64,000 nt of DNA, from positions 62,001-126,000 of the forward strand of contig NZ_JACXZS010000010.1 in the NCBI RefSeq assembly GCF_014779795.1, given 5' to 3'. Position numbers and translations under genes: made by a program. Of the stretch, positions 35,801-43,730 are shown one piece after another. Under the pieces are notes generated by a model. That model was not told the origin of the DNA and made no database searches. It was given only the letters and a program-made list of their open reading frames with translations. The stretch's first letter is position 1; each line of letters opens with the position of its first letter. This DNA is from Microbacterium helvum. Lineage in GTDB: Bacteria; Actinomycetota; Actinomycetes; Actinomycetales; Microbacteriaceae.

Positions 35801-36210
35801 TCGACGGCGAACCGCAGACCTCCGTCGAACTCGAGCCGAACGTGCAGATCGTCTCGCCGTACTTCCCGGTCGGCACCGTCATCGAGGCGCAGGAGGGTGA
35901 CCTGCCCGATGTGCTGGGGGTCGACTGGGGCACGCCGACCTGGTCCGTCGATGGGCAGGTCCTGACTCCGAACGCCGACGGGCGCGTCACGCTGCCGATC
36001 TCTGAGACGTCGTCGCCGCAGACCGCAGAGCTGACGCTGACCAACACGGCGTCCACGCAGCCGACGCCGACGCCGACGCCCACTCCGACCCCGCTGCCGG
36101 CGACGGGTGGCGGCGCGGTGTCGCCGCTCGTGCCGCTCGGCGCACTCACGGCGATCGCGCTCGGTGCGTTCCTGACGATCCGGCACACGCGCCGCGCCCG
36201 CCGGATGTGA
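32833..36210 (+). CDS. Sortase-anchored surface protein: choice-of-anchor A domain with DUF5979 repeats
   Basis: 1125 residues, exported and cell-wall anchored. The signal peptide runs to about residue 37 (AVTALPAAAA). A choice-of-anchor A type domain (about 40-375) begins FAIAGGFTVYAREDALLQNQ. Six DUF5979-like repeats of about 100-120 residues start near 381, 487, 601, 729, 844 and 961, each opening like GTFxVxKALSGI. A Thr-Pro repeat linker and LPATG (1088-1092), a hydrophobic helix and an arginine-rich tail follow. The GTG start has AGGAG 7 nt upstream. The architecture resembles adhesins or pilus-like stalks. No sortase gene lies in the window. Confidence 0.9.
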   Translation: MSTTHRPRLRRILAATLSTALAATGAVAVTALPAAAAYPDSVNPFAIAGGFTVYAREDALLQNQETEGSIAVGGTATVQGSSGTYTIIHVAAGTGDYDLPTVDGDPTRLLVNQYSTDSTGILQITSAGTTDPDLFGDLKMVERDGPWQAFARADFLRLNENPSNPDQTPLIDTTHQQYPADAEPPTGATGDHSIYTANTSDTAVADYVEANRQATWDQAAACFADIADPTNGIGYPVTIAEDAGDRVVLGPLSADQPNVVDYADISGASLIQFSAGPTPGVANPLVIRVAAGTTDVVGARVDPQGAYSPYIVWDLSALTGPVTVTAPDGGRMDGSIYAPDASVTVTAAPLNGQVIGQDVTLRGGEVHSYLFSSNIPCAESNGTFAVRKALSGIEDSDLPEGTTFTVNYRAVDPDGAVTVGTLEVPADGTPVAAGEQFPTGTVVTFDEIEPESVPGWEWVDATITPNPLTVGVGTADVVVSNTATQLTGTFSVMKTIDDLSGGQPGPPSEATVPVTWTAFYGGEQIDQGTLDVPFDGTVVPVGQQFPVGTRIVLTEDLDGIDAPDGYEWGSVGWDPGRTFIVGPDDTVSVELTNTVTPDESARTITIVKSAVGDAADPAYGYAVSYNTDPPGTRTTMDLPVGEPQLIDDVEAEADTLELAELVPTLDGDPVDPSAWKLPVIAVTVDGTTTTYTPAAFDEGQADLSDAIVDIPLPATGDIAIDVTNELREGTFTLSKAFEGIPDDQVPSDLEFTVEWTATLPTGEVRTGTLRLPGDGSAVGPVDDAGDSMQFPYGTVVSYTEAVPPAVPHLSWERAQFDLSQLVIGQDDQAVVHSTLTNHVLPLRGTFQVQKALSGIDPDELLTDSFTIDYVAHAPGSDGPMPTAGRFVIPADGTPAGPVDEDGNPITFPNGTIVWLFEEAPDAAALPPGYAWAGATWSPGTSVEIGVDETPVLEVTNSVVALTRWAVTKVVEGDGAGSLPAGTTFPANWWLDGEPQTSVELEPNVQIVSPYFPVGTVIEAQEGDLPDVLGVDWGTPTWSVDGQVLTPNADGRVTLPISETSSPQTAELTLTNTASTQPTPTPTPTPTPLPATGGGAVSPLVPLGALTAIALGAFLTIRHTRRARRM

Positions 36211-36212
36211 TG

Positions 36213-36249
36213 AATGGATGCCTCGACCCGCCGGGTCGAGGCATCCATT
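36213..36249. terminator. Bidirectional hairpin after the surface protein
   Basis: 18-bp arm AATGGATGCCTCGACCCG and its exact complement, separated by one base, between the convergent surface-protein and VOC genes. GGATGCC family. Confidence 0.78.
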
Positions 36250-36261
36250 CCCTCCGACGGT

Positions 36262-36729
36262 TCAGGCAGCGGCGGCGTCCGCGGCGGCGCGCAGTCCCGC
36301 CACGTCGATGCGGCTCATGCCCTGCAGCGCGATGCCGGCCGCGGCCGCGCGACGCGGATCGGGGTCGGTGAGCAGCTCGACGAGCGCGCGCGGCACCACC
36401 TGCCATGACAGCCCGAACCGGTCGGTCAGCCAGCCGCAGCGGCCCTCGGCGCCGCCGCCCGAGGTCAGTTCGTCCCAGTAGCGGTCGACCTCGGCCTGGT
36501 CGGCGCAGTCGATCACGAACGACACCGCTTCGGTGAACGTGAACTGGGGGCCGCCGTTGAGCCCGAGGAAGGGCTGCCCGTCGAGCTCGAACGAGACCGT
36601 GAGCACCGGTCCGTCCTCGCCCAGACGGCTCACGTCGGTGATGCGCGAGTCCGGGAAGACCGTCGCGTAGTACTCGGCCGCGTCGAGCGCCTGACCGTCG
36701 AACCAGAGGTTGGGGGTGATGCGAGGCAT
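36262..36729 (-). CDS. VOC superfamily protein, PhnB-like
   Basis: 155 residues. The pattern PRITPNLWFDGQALDAAEYYATVFPDSRITDVSRL, GLNGGPQFTFTEAVSFVIDC and ...DRYWDEL is that of the PhnB/3-demethylubiquinone-9 methyltransferase-like VOC family. Catalytic function is usually unassigned. Start ATG 36729 has a GGAAGG site; an alternative ATG at 36771 would overlap the upstream sigma gene stop (TGATG). Last gene of an ECF42-type unit with a sigma factor and a YCII/DGPF protein, a common arrangement. Confidence 0.85.
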   Translation of the reverse strand: MPRITPNLWFDGQALDAAEYYATVFPDSRITDVSRLGEDGPVLTVSFELDGQPFLGLNGGPQFTFTEAVSFVIDCADQAEVDRYWDELTSGGGAEGRCGWLTDRFGLSWQVVPRALVELLTDPDPRRAAAAGIALQGMSRIDVAGLRAAADAAAA

Positions 36730-36770
36730 TTCGGTTCCTTCCGTCGTGGCCGCCCCGGTGGGCGGCTTCA

Positions 36771-38072
36771 TCAGGGAGTCGGAGCCGATCCGCCCTTCTC
36801 GACATCTGCGCCGGACATTTCTCGAGAATCCTCGGCAGCCGCGGCGGCCAGCCGGGATGCCGCATCCGTCAGGTACCGCCGCTCTGCCTCGTTCGCCGTC
36901 CGCGCGGCCGCGGCACGGAACTCGGCCGCAGCCCGCTCGCGATCGCCGGCCAGTTCGTGCAGGTGCGCTCGCACGGCGTGCACGCGGTGGTGGTCGCCGA
37001 GGACGGCGGCTGCGGCATCCAGTCTCTCCAAGCCGGCCGGGATGCCGGCGGTCATCGCGACGGCGACGGCCGCGTTGAGGCTCACGACGGGGCTGTCGGT
37101 GAGCCGCGCGAGCGCGGAGTACAGCCCCGCGATGCGCGGCCAGTCGGTGTCGGCGTACGAGGGCGCCTGGTCGTGGACGGCGGCGATCGCAGCCTGCAGC
37201 TGGTACTCGCCCACCTCGCCGCGGCGCATCGCCTCGGTGAGGAGCAAAACGCCCTCGGCCACCAGCGCCCGGTTCCACCGGCTGCGGTCCTGGGCGGGCA
37301 GCGGCACGAGGCGGCCGGCCGTGTCGACCCGTGCGGCGCGGCGCGCCTCGGTGAGCAGCATCAGTGCGAGGAGTCCGCCGACCTCGGCGTCCGCGGGAAG
37401 CGATGCGTGCAGCATCCGGGTCAGCCGGATCGCCTCGGCCGCGAGGTCCGGGCGGGCGAGGTCGTCGCCCTCGCTCGCCACGTAGCCCTCGTTGAACATG
37501 AGGTACAGCACGTGCAGTGCCGAGCGCGCGCGCTCATGGCGGGCATCGGCCGGCGGCGGCTCGAACCGGCCGCCCGCTGCCCGGAGCGTCGCCTTGGCCC
37601 GACTGATGCGCTGTGCCATCGTCGCCTCGGGCACGAGGAACGCCGCCGCGATCTCGCGCGTGGTGAGCCCGCCGACCGCCCGCAGCGTGAGCGGGATCGC
37701 GGCACCGGGCGTGAGCGCCGGGTGGCAGCACAGCAGCACGAGGGTGAGCGAGTCGTCGGTGCCGCCGGTGTCGGGCTCATCGGCTGCGGGGACATCGCGG
37801 TCGTCCCACGCTTCGCGCTCGCGCCGGCGGCGTGCGTCGGCCGAACGGTAGGCGTCCACCAGCCGTCGCGACGCCACGGTGACGAGCCAGGCGCGGGGAT
37901 CGTCCGGGATGCCGCCGGCCGGCCACTGCTCGGAGGCCGCGAGGAGCGCCTCCTGGACGGCATCCTCCGCCCCGTCGAAGTCGCGGTACCGGCTCGCGAC
38001 GATCGCGAGGGCACGCGGACCCTGCTCGCGCAGCAGCCGCTCGAGCCGCCGGGAGTCGGGCGCTGTCGTCAC
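36771..38072 (-). CDS. ECF42-type RNA polymerase sigma factor
   Basis: 433 residues, about twice the length of an ordinary ECF factor. Sigma region 2 is DFDGAEDAVQEALLAASEQW with AWLVTVASRRLVDAYRS. Region 4 is GLTTREIAAAFLVPEATMAQ followed by RISRAKATL. A long C-terminal DUF6596/TPR-like extension to the end replaces an anti-sigma partner, as in group ECF42. GTG 38072 overlaps the stop of the YCII gene by 4 nt. ECF42 factors typically control the DGPF/YCII genes beside them. Confidence 0.9.
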   Translation of the reverse strand: MTTAPDSRRLERLLREQGPRALAIVASRYRDFDGAEDAVQEALLAASEQWPAGGIPDDPRAWLVTVASRRLVDAYRSADARRRREREAWDDRDVPAADEPDTGGTDDSLTLVLLCCHPALTPGAAIPLTLRAVGGLTTREIAAAFLVPEATMAQRISRAKATLRAAGGRFEPPPADARHERARSALHVLYLMFNEGYVASEGDDLARPDLAAEAIRLTRMLHASLPADAEVGGLLALMLLTEARRAARVDTAGRLVPLPAQDRSRWNRALVAEGVLLLTEAMRRGEVGEYQLQAAIAAVHDQAPSYADTDWPRIAGLYSALARLTDSPVVSLNAAVAVAMTAGIPAGLERLDAAAAVLGDHHRVHAVRAHLHELAGDRERAAAEFRAAAARTANEAERRYLTDAASRLAAAAAEDSREMSGADVEKGGSAPTP

Positions 38073-38470
38073 AGCTCGTCGGTCGCCGGGGCGCCCATCA
38101 CCTGACGCACCTCGATGGGCGCCTGCACCGGTGCGCCGCCCGGACCGGGGGCCGCCGACACGAGGGCGGCGATCTCGAGCGCGCGGTCCCACGAGTCGAC
38201 GTCGACGAGCCGGTAGCCGGCGAGCAGCTCCTTCGTCTCAGGGAAGGGGCCGTCCGTGATCACCGGGGTGCGGCCGTCGCTCGTCACGACGCGCGCGGAC
38301 TCGGGCCCCGCGAGCCCCACGGCGTCGATCAGCTCGCCGAGCTCGGCCAGACGTTCGTTCAGCTCCTGCTGGAACGCGATGTGGGCCTGGGCCTCGGCAG
38401 CCGTCCACTGCGTGATCGGCGGGGCGTCCGAGGCCGTCGGGCCATAGGTCTGCATCAGCATGAAGCGCAT
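38069..38470 (-). CDS. YCII-related (DGPF) protein
   Basis: 133 residues. YCII-like ferredoxin fold, with the diagnostic ITDGPFPETKELLAGY (DGPF motif, about 80-95) and the VDVDSWDRALEIAALVSAAP helix. No established reaction; the related muconolactone-isomerase-like fold is a comparison only. Coupled by overlap to the ECF42 sigma gene and probably its target. AGGA precedes the ATG. Confidence 0.88.
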   Translation of the reverse strand: MRFMLMQTYGPTASDAPPITQWTAAEAQAHIAFQQELNERLAELGELIDAVGLAGPESARVVTSDGRTPVITDGPFPETKELLAGYRLVDVDSWDRALEIAALVSAAPGPGGAPVQAPIEVRQVMGAPATDEL

Positions 38471-38497
38471 GCCGTCATCCTGACAGGGCGGCTCCCA

Positions 38498-39499
38498 TCA
38501 TGGAACCGGCACCAGCGGCTCGACCGAGAAGGTGAACGCGCGGCCCTGGCGGAACGGCTCGACGAGCTCGAAGTTCTCGAACGCGATGCCGCCGGGGATC
38601 GGCGCCTCGCTCATCCAGTACGTGTAGCGACCGTTGACCTGCGCCACGAGGGCGGGGTCGGGGTGGTCGGCGCGCCACGTCTGCAGGGCCGGGCGTCCGA
38701 CGTACGACCAGTGCTCCGCGGTTCCCGGTGCGTGCACGGCGAGGTGCGGCTCTGTCTCGTCGGGCGCGGCCGAGACCGACACCATTCCTCTGTCGCCCAC
38801 GAGCCGGTCGACCCCGAAGCGGGCATGCTCGGCGAAGTGCACGTCGGTGTAATGCGGCCACAGGTCGCCCGCGTGCGCCTCGCCGTCGGCCAGCCGGAGC
38901 GTGCGCAGCCGCGCCCAGTTGCCCATCGTCGCCGACAGCACGCAGGACTCCAGCTCCGCCGAGGACTCCCGCCGGTACGCGGCGACCGAGATCTCGTGGG
39001 GCCGGTCGGCGCGGAACACCGCCCGCACCCACACGTCGGCGCCGTTCGCGAACGGCTCCACGGCGACGTCCACGGTGAGCGTCTCGACGCCGTCGACGTC
39101 GGCCACCGTGCCGCGCACCGGATCGCGCGGGTCGCGCGGTGCCGCGTCGCCGGGGTCGCCTGTCGACCACATGCGCAGTCCGGGCACATCGTCGAGGCGG
39201 CTGCGCTCCAGCTCGGAGTAGCCGCGCTCCGCGGCGCCCGCCGGGATCGGCTCGACCGCGATGAAGTTCAGCAGCCGGTCCCGCGGCTGCCCGAGGTACG
39301 GCGTGTAGAGGCGCAGCAGGCCGCGCGGCCCCGACAGCGGATGCAGCCCGAGCTGCATCCCCTCGGGGTGTCCCCACCGTGGTTCACGCGGTCCTCCCAC
39401 CAGCGCGGGACGCAGCCAGCGCCCGTCGGTCACGGCCTCGGCCCATTCCCGGCCCTCGCTGTCGTGCGGCATCCTCTCGCCCTCGCCCGTGTCGCTCAC
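38498..39499 (-). CDS. Protein of unknown function coupled to the D-arabinan catabolic operon
   Basis: 333 residues, no signal peptide or membrane helix. I do not recognise a family. Rich in beta-strand-like stretches (VDGVETLTVDVAVEPFANGA, GADVWVRAVFRAD, HEISVAAYRRESSAELESCV), it could be a beta-sandwich or lectin-like fold. GTG 39499 overlaps the isomerase stop by 4 nt, the fourth gene in an operon whose members all overlap this way. That tight coupling argues for a role in the same pathway, for example processing or binding of an arabinan-derived sugar. Confidence 0.7.
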   Translation of the reverse strand: MSDTGEGERMPHDSEGREWAEAVTDGRWLRPALVGGPREPRWGHPEGMQLGLHPLSGPRGLLRLYTPYLGQPRDRLLNFIAVEPIPAGAAERGYSELERSRLDDVPGLRMWSTGDPGDAAPRDPRDPVRGTVADVDGVETLTVDVAVEPFANGADVWVRAVFRADRPHEISVAAYRRESSAELESCVLSATMGNWARLRTLRLADGEAHAGDLWPHYTDVHFAEHARFGVDRLVGDRGMVSVSAAPDETEPHLAVHAPGTAEHWSYVGRPALQTWRADHPDPALVAQVNGRYTYWMSEAPIPGGIAFENFELVEPFRQGRAFTFSVEPLVPVP

Positions 39500-41133
39500 A
39501 GCCCGGCGACGCGGCCGACGAGGTGCACCCGGATGCCCATCCGGTCGAGCATCGCGGCCTTGGCGATCAGCGCCTTGTCGGCGGTCTCGGCGTCGGGCGC
39601 GTAGACGAGCTGCGCGTGGTTGGCCTTGTGGCGGGCCATGAACTGGTCGCGGGTGACGTCGTGCAGCACGACGTGCGCGATCGGCCACTCGGGGTTGGTG
39701 GCGTCCTTGCGTCGCTGCGTCTCTTCTGCGGGCAGCTCGACGACGGTGCCGCGGAAGATGTCGGCCTGCAGCACGCCGTCGGCGATGTACACCCGCGAGA
39801 TCACCACTTCGCCGGGCTTCGAGACGCCGTTGATCGTCGACCCGCCTGCCGGGAAGAACACCGGCCCCTGCCGCCAGCCCTCGGCCTTGTCCCACCCACC
39901 GAGGTGCGAGGCGGGCACCGAGCCCGAGATCTCGTACACCCACACGAACTCGCCGTCGAAGTCCTCGCCCCACCGCACGTCGTGCAGCGTGTTGTCGGGC
40001 ACGAGGCCCATCGCGGTCCACACCCGGTCGGTCACCAGCGCGTCGACCGCGACGCCCTCGTCGGCCTCGTTGAAGTGCGGGAACGCCCGCCCGGCGAACA
40101 GTTCTCGCGACCCGTCGCGCGAGAGCACCGGCGGGCGCTCGGTCGAATTGAGGATGCCTTCGGCGAGATCGGATGCCGGCACCAGGTCCTTCAGGCCCTG
40201 CTGGTACTGGATGCCCACGGCATCGAGCCCGAAGTCGTCGGCGATCCGCAGTGCCGCGATGTACATCTTCAGCTGCCAGCGCACCTGCGCCTCGGTGAGC
40301 TCAGTGGCCTCGTCGGTGCCGAAGCGGAACGTCATGCCGCGGTCGGTCAGCCAGTCGCGGGCGGCGTCGGCCTCGGCATCCGTCACGTTCAGCATCTCGG
40401 CGTACAGCGCCGACTGCGAGAGGCGCTCCTTGTAGATGCCGGTGCGGTTGAGCAGCTCGTCGTCGAAGATCGCGTTGTACATGCCCATGCAGCCCTCATC
40501 GAACACGCCGATGATCGCCTTATCCGCGAGCAGCTGGTCGCCGAGCGCGCGGCCGAGCCCGACCTCCGGGGTGTCGGGGAGCTCGGGCAGCGGGCGCACG
40601 TGCGACGCGTCGTGCGTGATGGCGCCGGTCTCGGTCCACTCCCGGATGCCGTTCTTGAACCAGTCGTCCGTGAAGTCGACCGACCAGATCGAGGCGTACT
40701 CCTTGCCCATCTTGGTGAGCCCGGCGTTGAGCCCCAGAAGGCCCACGAGCCCCGGCCAGTCGCCGGCGAAGTTGGCGACGGTGAGGATCGGCCCCTCGTG
40801 CGTGCGCAACCCGGCGAGCACGTGGTGCGAGTACTGCCAGACCGCCTCGGCGACGACGAGCGGCGCGTCGGGCGGGATGGTCTTGAAGACCTCGAGCCCC
40901 ATCCGCTGGCTCGAGATGAAGCCGTGGCCGGTCGCCGGGTCGACGTCGTTGGCGCGGATCACCTGCCAGCCGAGGTCGTTCAGCACGCCGGTGACGCCGG
41001 CTTCGAGCTCGACCTGCGTGGGCCAGCCGGCGGCGTTCGCCGACTCGCGCAGGTCGCCCGACGCGATCAGGTAGGCGGTCTTCGGCGGCGCGGCCTGGTG
41101 CTCGCGGACGGTGGGAAGGGCGTAGCCGGTCAT
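39496..41133 (-). CDS. L-fucose/L-arabinose isomerase family protein, probable D-arabinose isomerase
   Basis: 545 residues. A Rossmann-like N-terminus (KTAYLIASGDLRESANAAGW) and an aldose-isomerase core with ASIWSVDFTDDWFKNGIREW and GVFDEGCMGMYNAIFDDELL place it with FucI/AraA-type ketol isomerases. FucI enzymes are known to convert D-arabinose to D-ribulose. Between a GH116 gene and an unknown gene, downstream of a pentulokinase, the D-arabinose reaction fits best (inference). ATGA overlaps on both sides. The conserved metal-binding acids cannot be placed with certainty by eye. Confidence 0.82.
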   Translation of the reverse strand: MTGYALPTVREHQAAPPKTAYLIASGDLRESANAAGWPTQVELEAGVTGVLNDLGWQVIRANDVDPATGHGFISSQRMGLEVFKTIPPDAPLVVAEAVWQYSHHVLAGLRTHEGPILTVANFAGDWPGLVGLLGLNAGLTKMGKEYASIWSVDFTDDWFKNGIREWTETGAITHDASHVRPLPELPDTPEVGLGRALGDQLLADKAIIGVFDEGCMGMYNAIFDDELLNRTGIYKERLSQSALYAEMLNVTDAEADAARDWLTDRGMTFRFGTDEATELTEAQVRWQLKMYIAALRIADDFGLDAVGIQYQQGLKDLVPASDLAEGILNSTERPPVLSRDGSRELFAGRAFPHFNEADEGVAVDALVTDRVWTAMGLVPDNTLHDVRWGEDFDGEFVWVYEISGSVPASHLGGWDKAEGWRQGPVFFPAGGSTINGVSKPGEVVISRVYIADGVLQADIFRGTVVELPAEETQRRKDATNPEWPIAHVVLHDVTRDQFMARHKANHAQLVYAPDAETADKALIAKAAMLDRMGIRVHLVGRVAGL

Positions 41134-43730
41134 GGGGTCTCCTGAGGTGAGGGGTCTGCGACGGCGGCACCCGAGCGAGCGGTCACGCTCTCGCCGGCCG
41201 TCAGGGTGAAAGGAGGGGCGGCCGCGACGTGCACGGGCCGGCCGCGCAGTTCGAGACGCTCCAGGGTCAGTGAGCCGCCGTCGACGTGCAGGGTCAGCTC
41301 GTCTCCGTCGATCTCGATGCGCCCCCACGCGTCGCCCGTGGTGAACAGCGCGCGGAAGGGGCCGCCGACAGCGGGGTCGAACGAGAGTGTGCGGGCGGGG
41401 GCATCCCATTGCACGCCGCTGAACGCGAGCAGCAGCGCCCACGACGCGAGCGAGCGGGCGTAGTGGTTGCCGCACTCGATCTCGTTCCACGGGCTGCGGT
41501 ACTCGCCGTCATAGCGGGCACGCAGCACGCGCTCGACGTCGAGGCCTTCGTCGACGAGACCCGCGTAGACGAGGGATGCGGCCACCTGGTGCTCGATACC
41601 GGTCCATACCTCGTCGGAGTAGACGAACGGGATCGAGGGCCGCCCGCCGCGCGGCCACGAGGCGAGCAGGAGCCCGCCCTCGTCGTTGAGCGCGTACACG
41701 CGCTGCGTGCTCTCATGGGCCGTCAGGTCCGCGCGGTGGTTGTGCGCGACGATCGCGCCGAGAGCACTGCGCAGGTGCTCGCGCGGCAGCAGGTCGCCGA
41801 GGCCGTTGATCCACGCGTGGAACTGGCCGAGCAGCTGATCGGAGAGGACGCCCTCGCCGTACTGGTAGCGGTGCGCGTCGACGTCGTCGATCACCTGCCG
41901 GTAGTACTCGCCGTTCCACAGCAGCGCGTCCATGCCTGCGGCGACCCGGTCGGCCCGGTCGAGCCAGTCTGCCGCCCGCGCGGTCTCGCCGAGGTGCGCC
42001 GCCATGCGGGCGCCCGCGCGCAGCGCCGCGGCGAACATGCCGTTGGCGAGCGGGTCGATCCCGTGGAACTCGATGTCGTACGTGTTGTGGAGCTCTCCGT
42101 CGATCAGGCCGTCGCCGTCGCGGTCCCACTCGCGGATCGCATGCTCGAGCGTGCGCACGGCCGCGGGCCACGACTCGCGCAGGAAGCCGTCGTCGCCCGA
42201 GAACCGCCACTCGCGGTGCAGGCGCAGGAAGGTGCCGAGCTGTCCGTCGACCGCGGGTCCCATGAACCACGGCTCACCGCCGAAGACGCGGTTGCTGCGG
42301 AACTTCTGCGCACCCGCGTCGTCGGTCTCGAGCAGGAACTCGACGCGGCGGGCGCTGCGCTCCAGCGCGGGGAACAACCAGGCCATCGTCTGCGCGTACG
42401 ACCACACGTGCGTGCACGTGCCCTCGCACGAGCCGACGTGGGAGAACGAGCCCTCCCACGCGGCGAGCACCGGCCCGTCGCCGAGGTCGGCGTGCGGCGA
42501 CTCCACCACGAACGCCGTGGTCGACCGCGTCGCCGCGATGTTCGCGCCCACCGCATCGGCGACGACGGGGTCGAGGGTGCCGCCGTAGAGCGCGTCGACG
42601 AAGGCGAGCGTGGTCGCCTCGAGCGCGGGCAGCTCACGATGAAGATGGGATGCCGCACCCCACGCGTCCGGCCACAGCACCGCGTACCGGTTGCGCACGG
42701 TGCCGGGGTCGGCGCGTTCGTCGGCGACGATGTTGCCGCGCCACGAGCGGACCCGGTTCGGGAAGCTCCACGCGAGAACGAACTCGAAGTCGCGACTCTC
42801 GCCCGGTGCCAGCTCGTGAACGATCCCGAGTGATCCGGTGCGCAGCCGCGGCAGGCGCTCGAACAGCTCCTCCTCGCTCATCGGCCCCGCCGCGGCAGAG
42901 TCGGCGAACAGGCCGCGCGGGCGGTCCTCGAGCGTCAGGCGGGGCTCGGGCTGCAGCATCCCGTCATCCGACAGGTCGCTCCAGAACAGGCGCGCGCCGT
43001 CGGGCCAGAACCCGGTGACCCACTGCGGCTTGGCGGTGGTCGACGCGTCGGTGGTCGTGAGGCTCAGCGTGCCGTAGCCGGGGTCGTCGTCGGGAAGGCC
43101 GATGCCGAAGTCGAGCCCCCGCACACCCTCCTCCTCGCGCCAGCGCACCGTCTGCTGCGCGCGCATGCCGAACGGACCCTCGCCGCGGCCGGCGGTGTGG
43201 CTGACGCTGCCGGCGACGGTGACGCGCACCGACCGGTCCGCGGGGTTCGTCACGCGGTAGCGCAGGACGGCGGCGGGGATGCCGGACGCGTCGGCGTCGA
43301 GCGGCACGAGAGGCGTGAACGCCCGCAGCGACACCTCGACGGGCAGCACGTCGTCGTCGAAGTCGATGTCGACGACGGGGTACTCGCCGTGCATCGTCGC
43401 CCCCCGCAGCCGTGGCAGGCCGGCCTGCCACTCGAACAGGAAGCCGGCGTCGATGTCGCGACGCCCCGTGATGCGCGCCTCGAGCACGCGCGTGACGGCG
43501 TCGCCGGCGTCGGCGCCGTCGTCGTCGAGCGGCGCCGCATGGATCGCGAAGAACGAGTACGGGTTGATCCGCCCCTTGTCGGGGGCGTTCTCGAGCTCCC
43601 AGTCGCGCAGCTCACCGCGCGCGCCGAGCGATACGTTGCCCGTGCCGATGCCGCCCAGCGGAAAGGCGGCCCGCTCGGCGGTGTGCGGGATGCCGCGGGC
43701 ACGCCTGCGGGTCTCGGACGGGCCGGTCAT
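41130..43730 (-). CDS. GH116 family glycoside hydrolase, probable exo-beta-D-arabinofuranosidase or related
   Basis: 866 residues, cytosolic (no signal peptide). An N-terminal beta-sandwich (GBA2_N-like, from AFPLGGIGTGNVSLGARGEL) is followed by an (alpha/alpha)6 barrel. The nucleophile motif is CEGTCTHVWSYAQ with Glu436 and the acid/base region HNTYDIEFHG with Asp552, at the positions usual for GH116. Family activities include beta-glucosidase and beta-xylosidase; an exo-beta-D-arabinofuranosidase of GH116 has been described from Microbacterium (recalled). That activity suits this locus. Overlaps its neighbours by 4 nt. Confidence 0.88.
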   Translation of the reverse strand: MTGPSETRRRARGIPHTAERAAFPLGGIGTGNVSLGARGELRDWELENAPDKGRINPYSFFAIHAAPLDDDGADAGDAVTRVLEARITGRRDIDAGFLFEWQAGLPRLRGATMHGEYPVVDIDFDDDVLPVEVSLRAFTPLVPLDADASGIPAAVLRYRVTNPADRSVRVTVAGSVSHTAGRGEGPFGMRAQQTVRWREEEGVRGLDFGIGLPDDDPGYGTLSLTTTDASTTAKPQWVTGFWPDGARLFWSDLSDDGMLQPEPRLTLEDRPRGLFADSAAAGPMSEEELFERLPRLRTGSLGIVHELAPGESRDFEFVLAWSFPNRVRSWRGNIVADERADPGTVRNRYAVLWPDAWGAASHLHRELPALEATTLAFVDALYGGTLDPVVADAVGANIAATRSTTAFVVESPHADLGDGPVLAAWEGSFSHVGSCEGTCTHVWSYAQTMAWLFPALERSARRVEFLLETDDAGAQKFRSNRVFGGEPWFMGPAVDGQLGTFLRLHREWRFSGDDGFLRESWPAAVRTLEHAIREWDRDGDGLIDGELHNTYDIEFHGIDPLANGMFAAALRAGARMAAHLGETARAADWLDRADRVAAGMDALLWNGEYYRQVIDDVDAHRYQYGEGVLSDQLLGQFHAWINGLGDLLPREHLRSALGAIVAHNHRADLTAHESTQRVYALNDEGGLLLASWPRGGRPSIPFVYSDEVWTGIEHQVAASLVYAGLVDEGLDVERVLRARYDGEYRSPWNEIECGNHYARSLASWALLLAFSGVQWDAPARTLSFDPAVGGPFRALFTTGDAWGRIEIDGDELTLHVDGGSLTLERLELRGRPVHVAAAPPFTLTAGESVTARSGAAVADPSPQETP

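Noticed and set aside
32707..36186. A long minus-strand open frame opposite the surface protein
   Set aside because: Composition is arginine/valine-rich and it mirrors the codon-third-position bias of the plus-strand LPxTG gene. Only its last 135 codons (the YjbR-like gene) are real.
36730..36771. Longer VOC protein starting at 36771 by TGATG coupling
   Set aside because: The conserved family N-terminus begins at PRITPNLWF, and the internal ATG 36729 has a good Shine-Dalgarno; the longer form stays possible.
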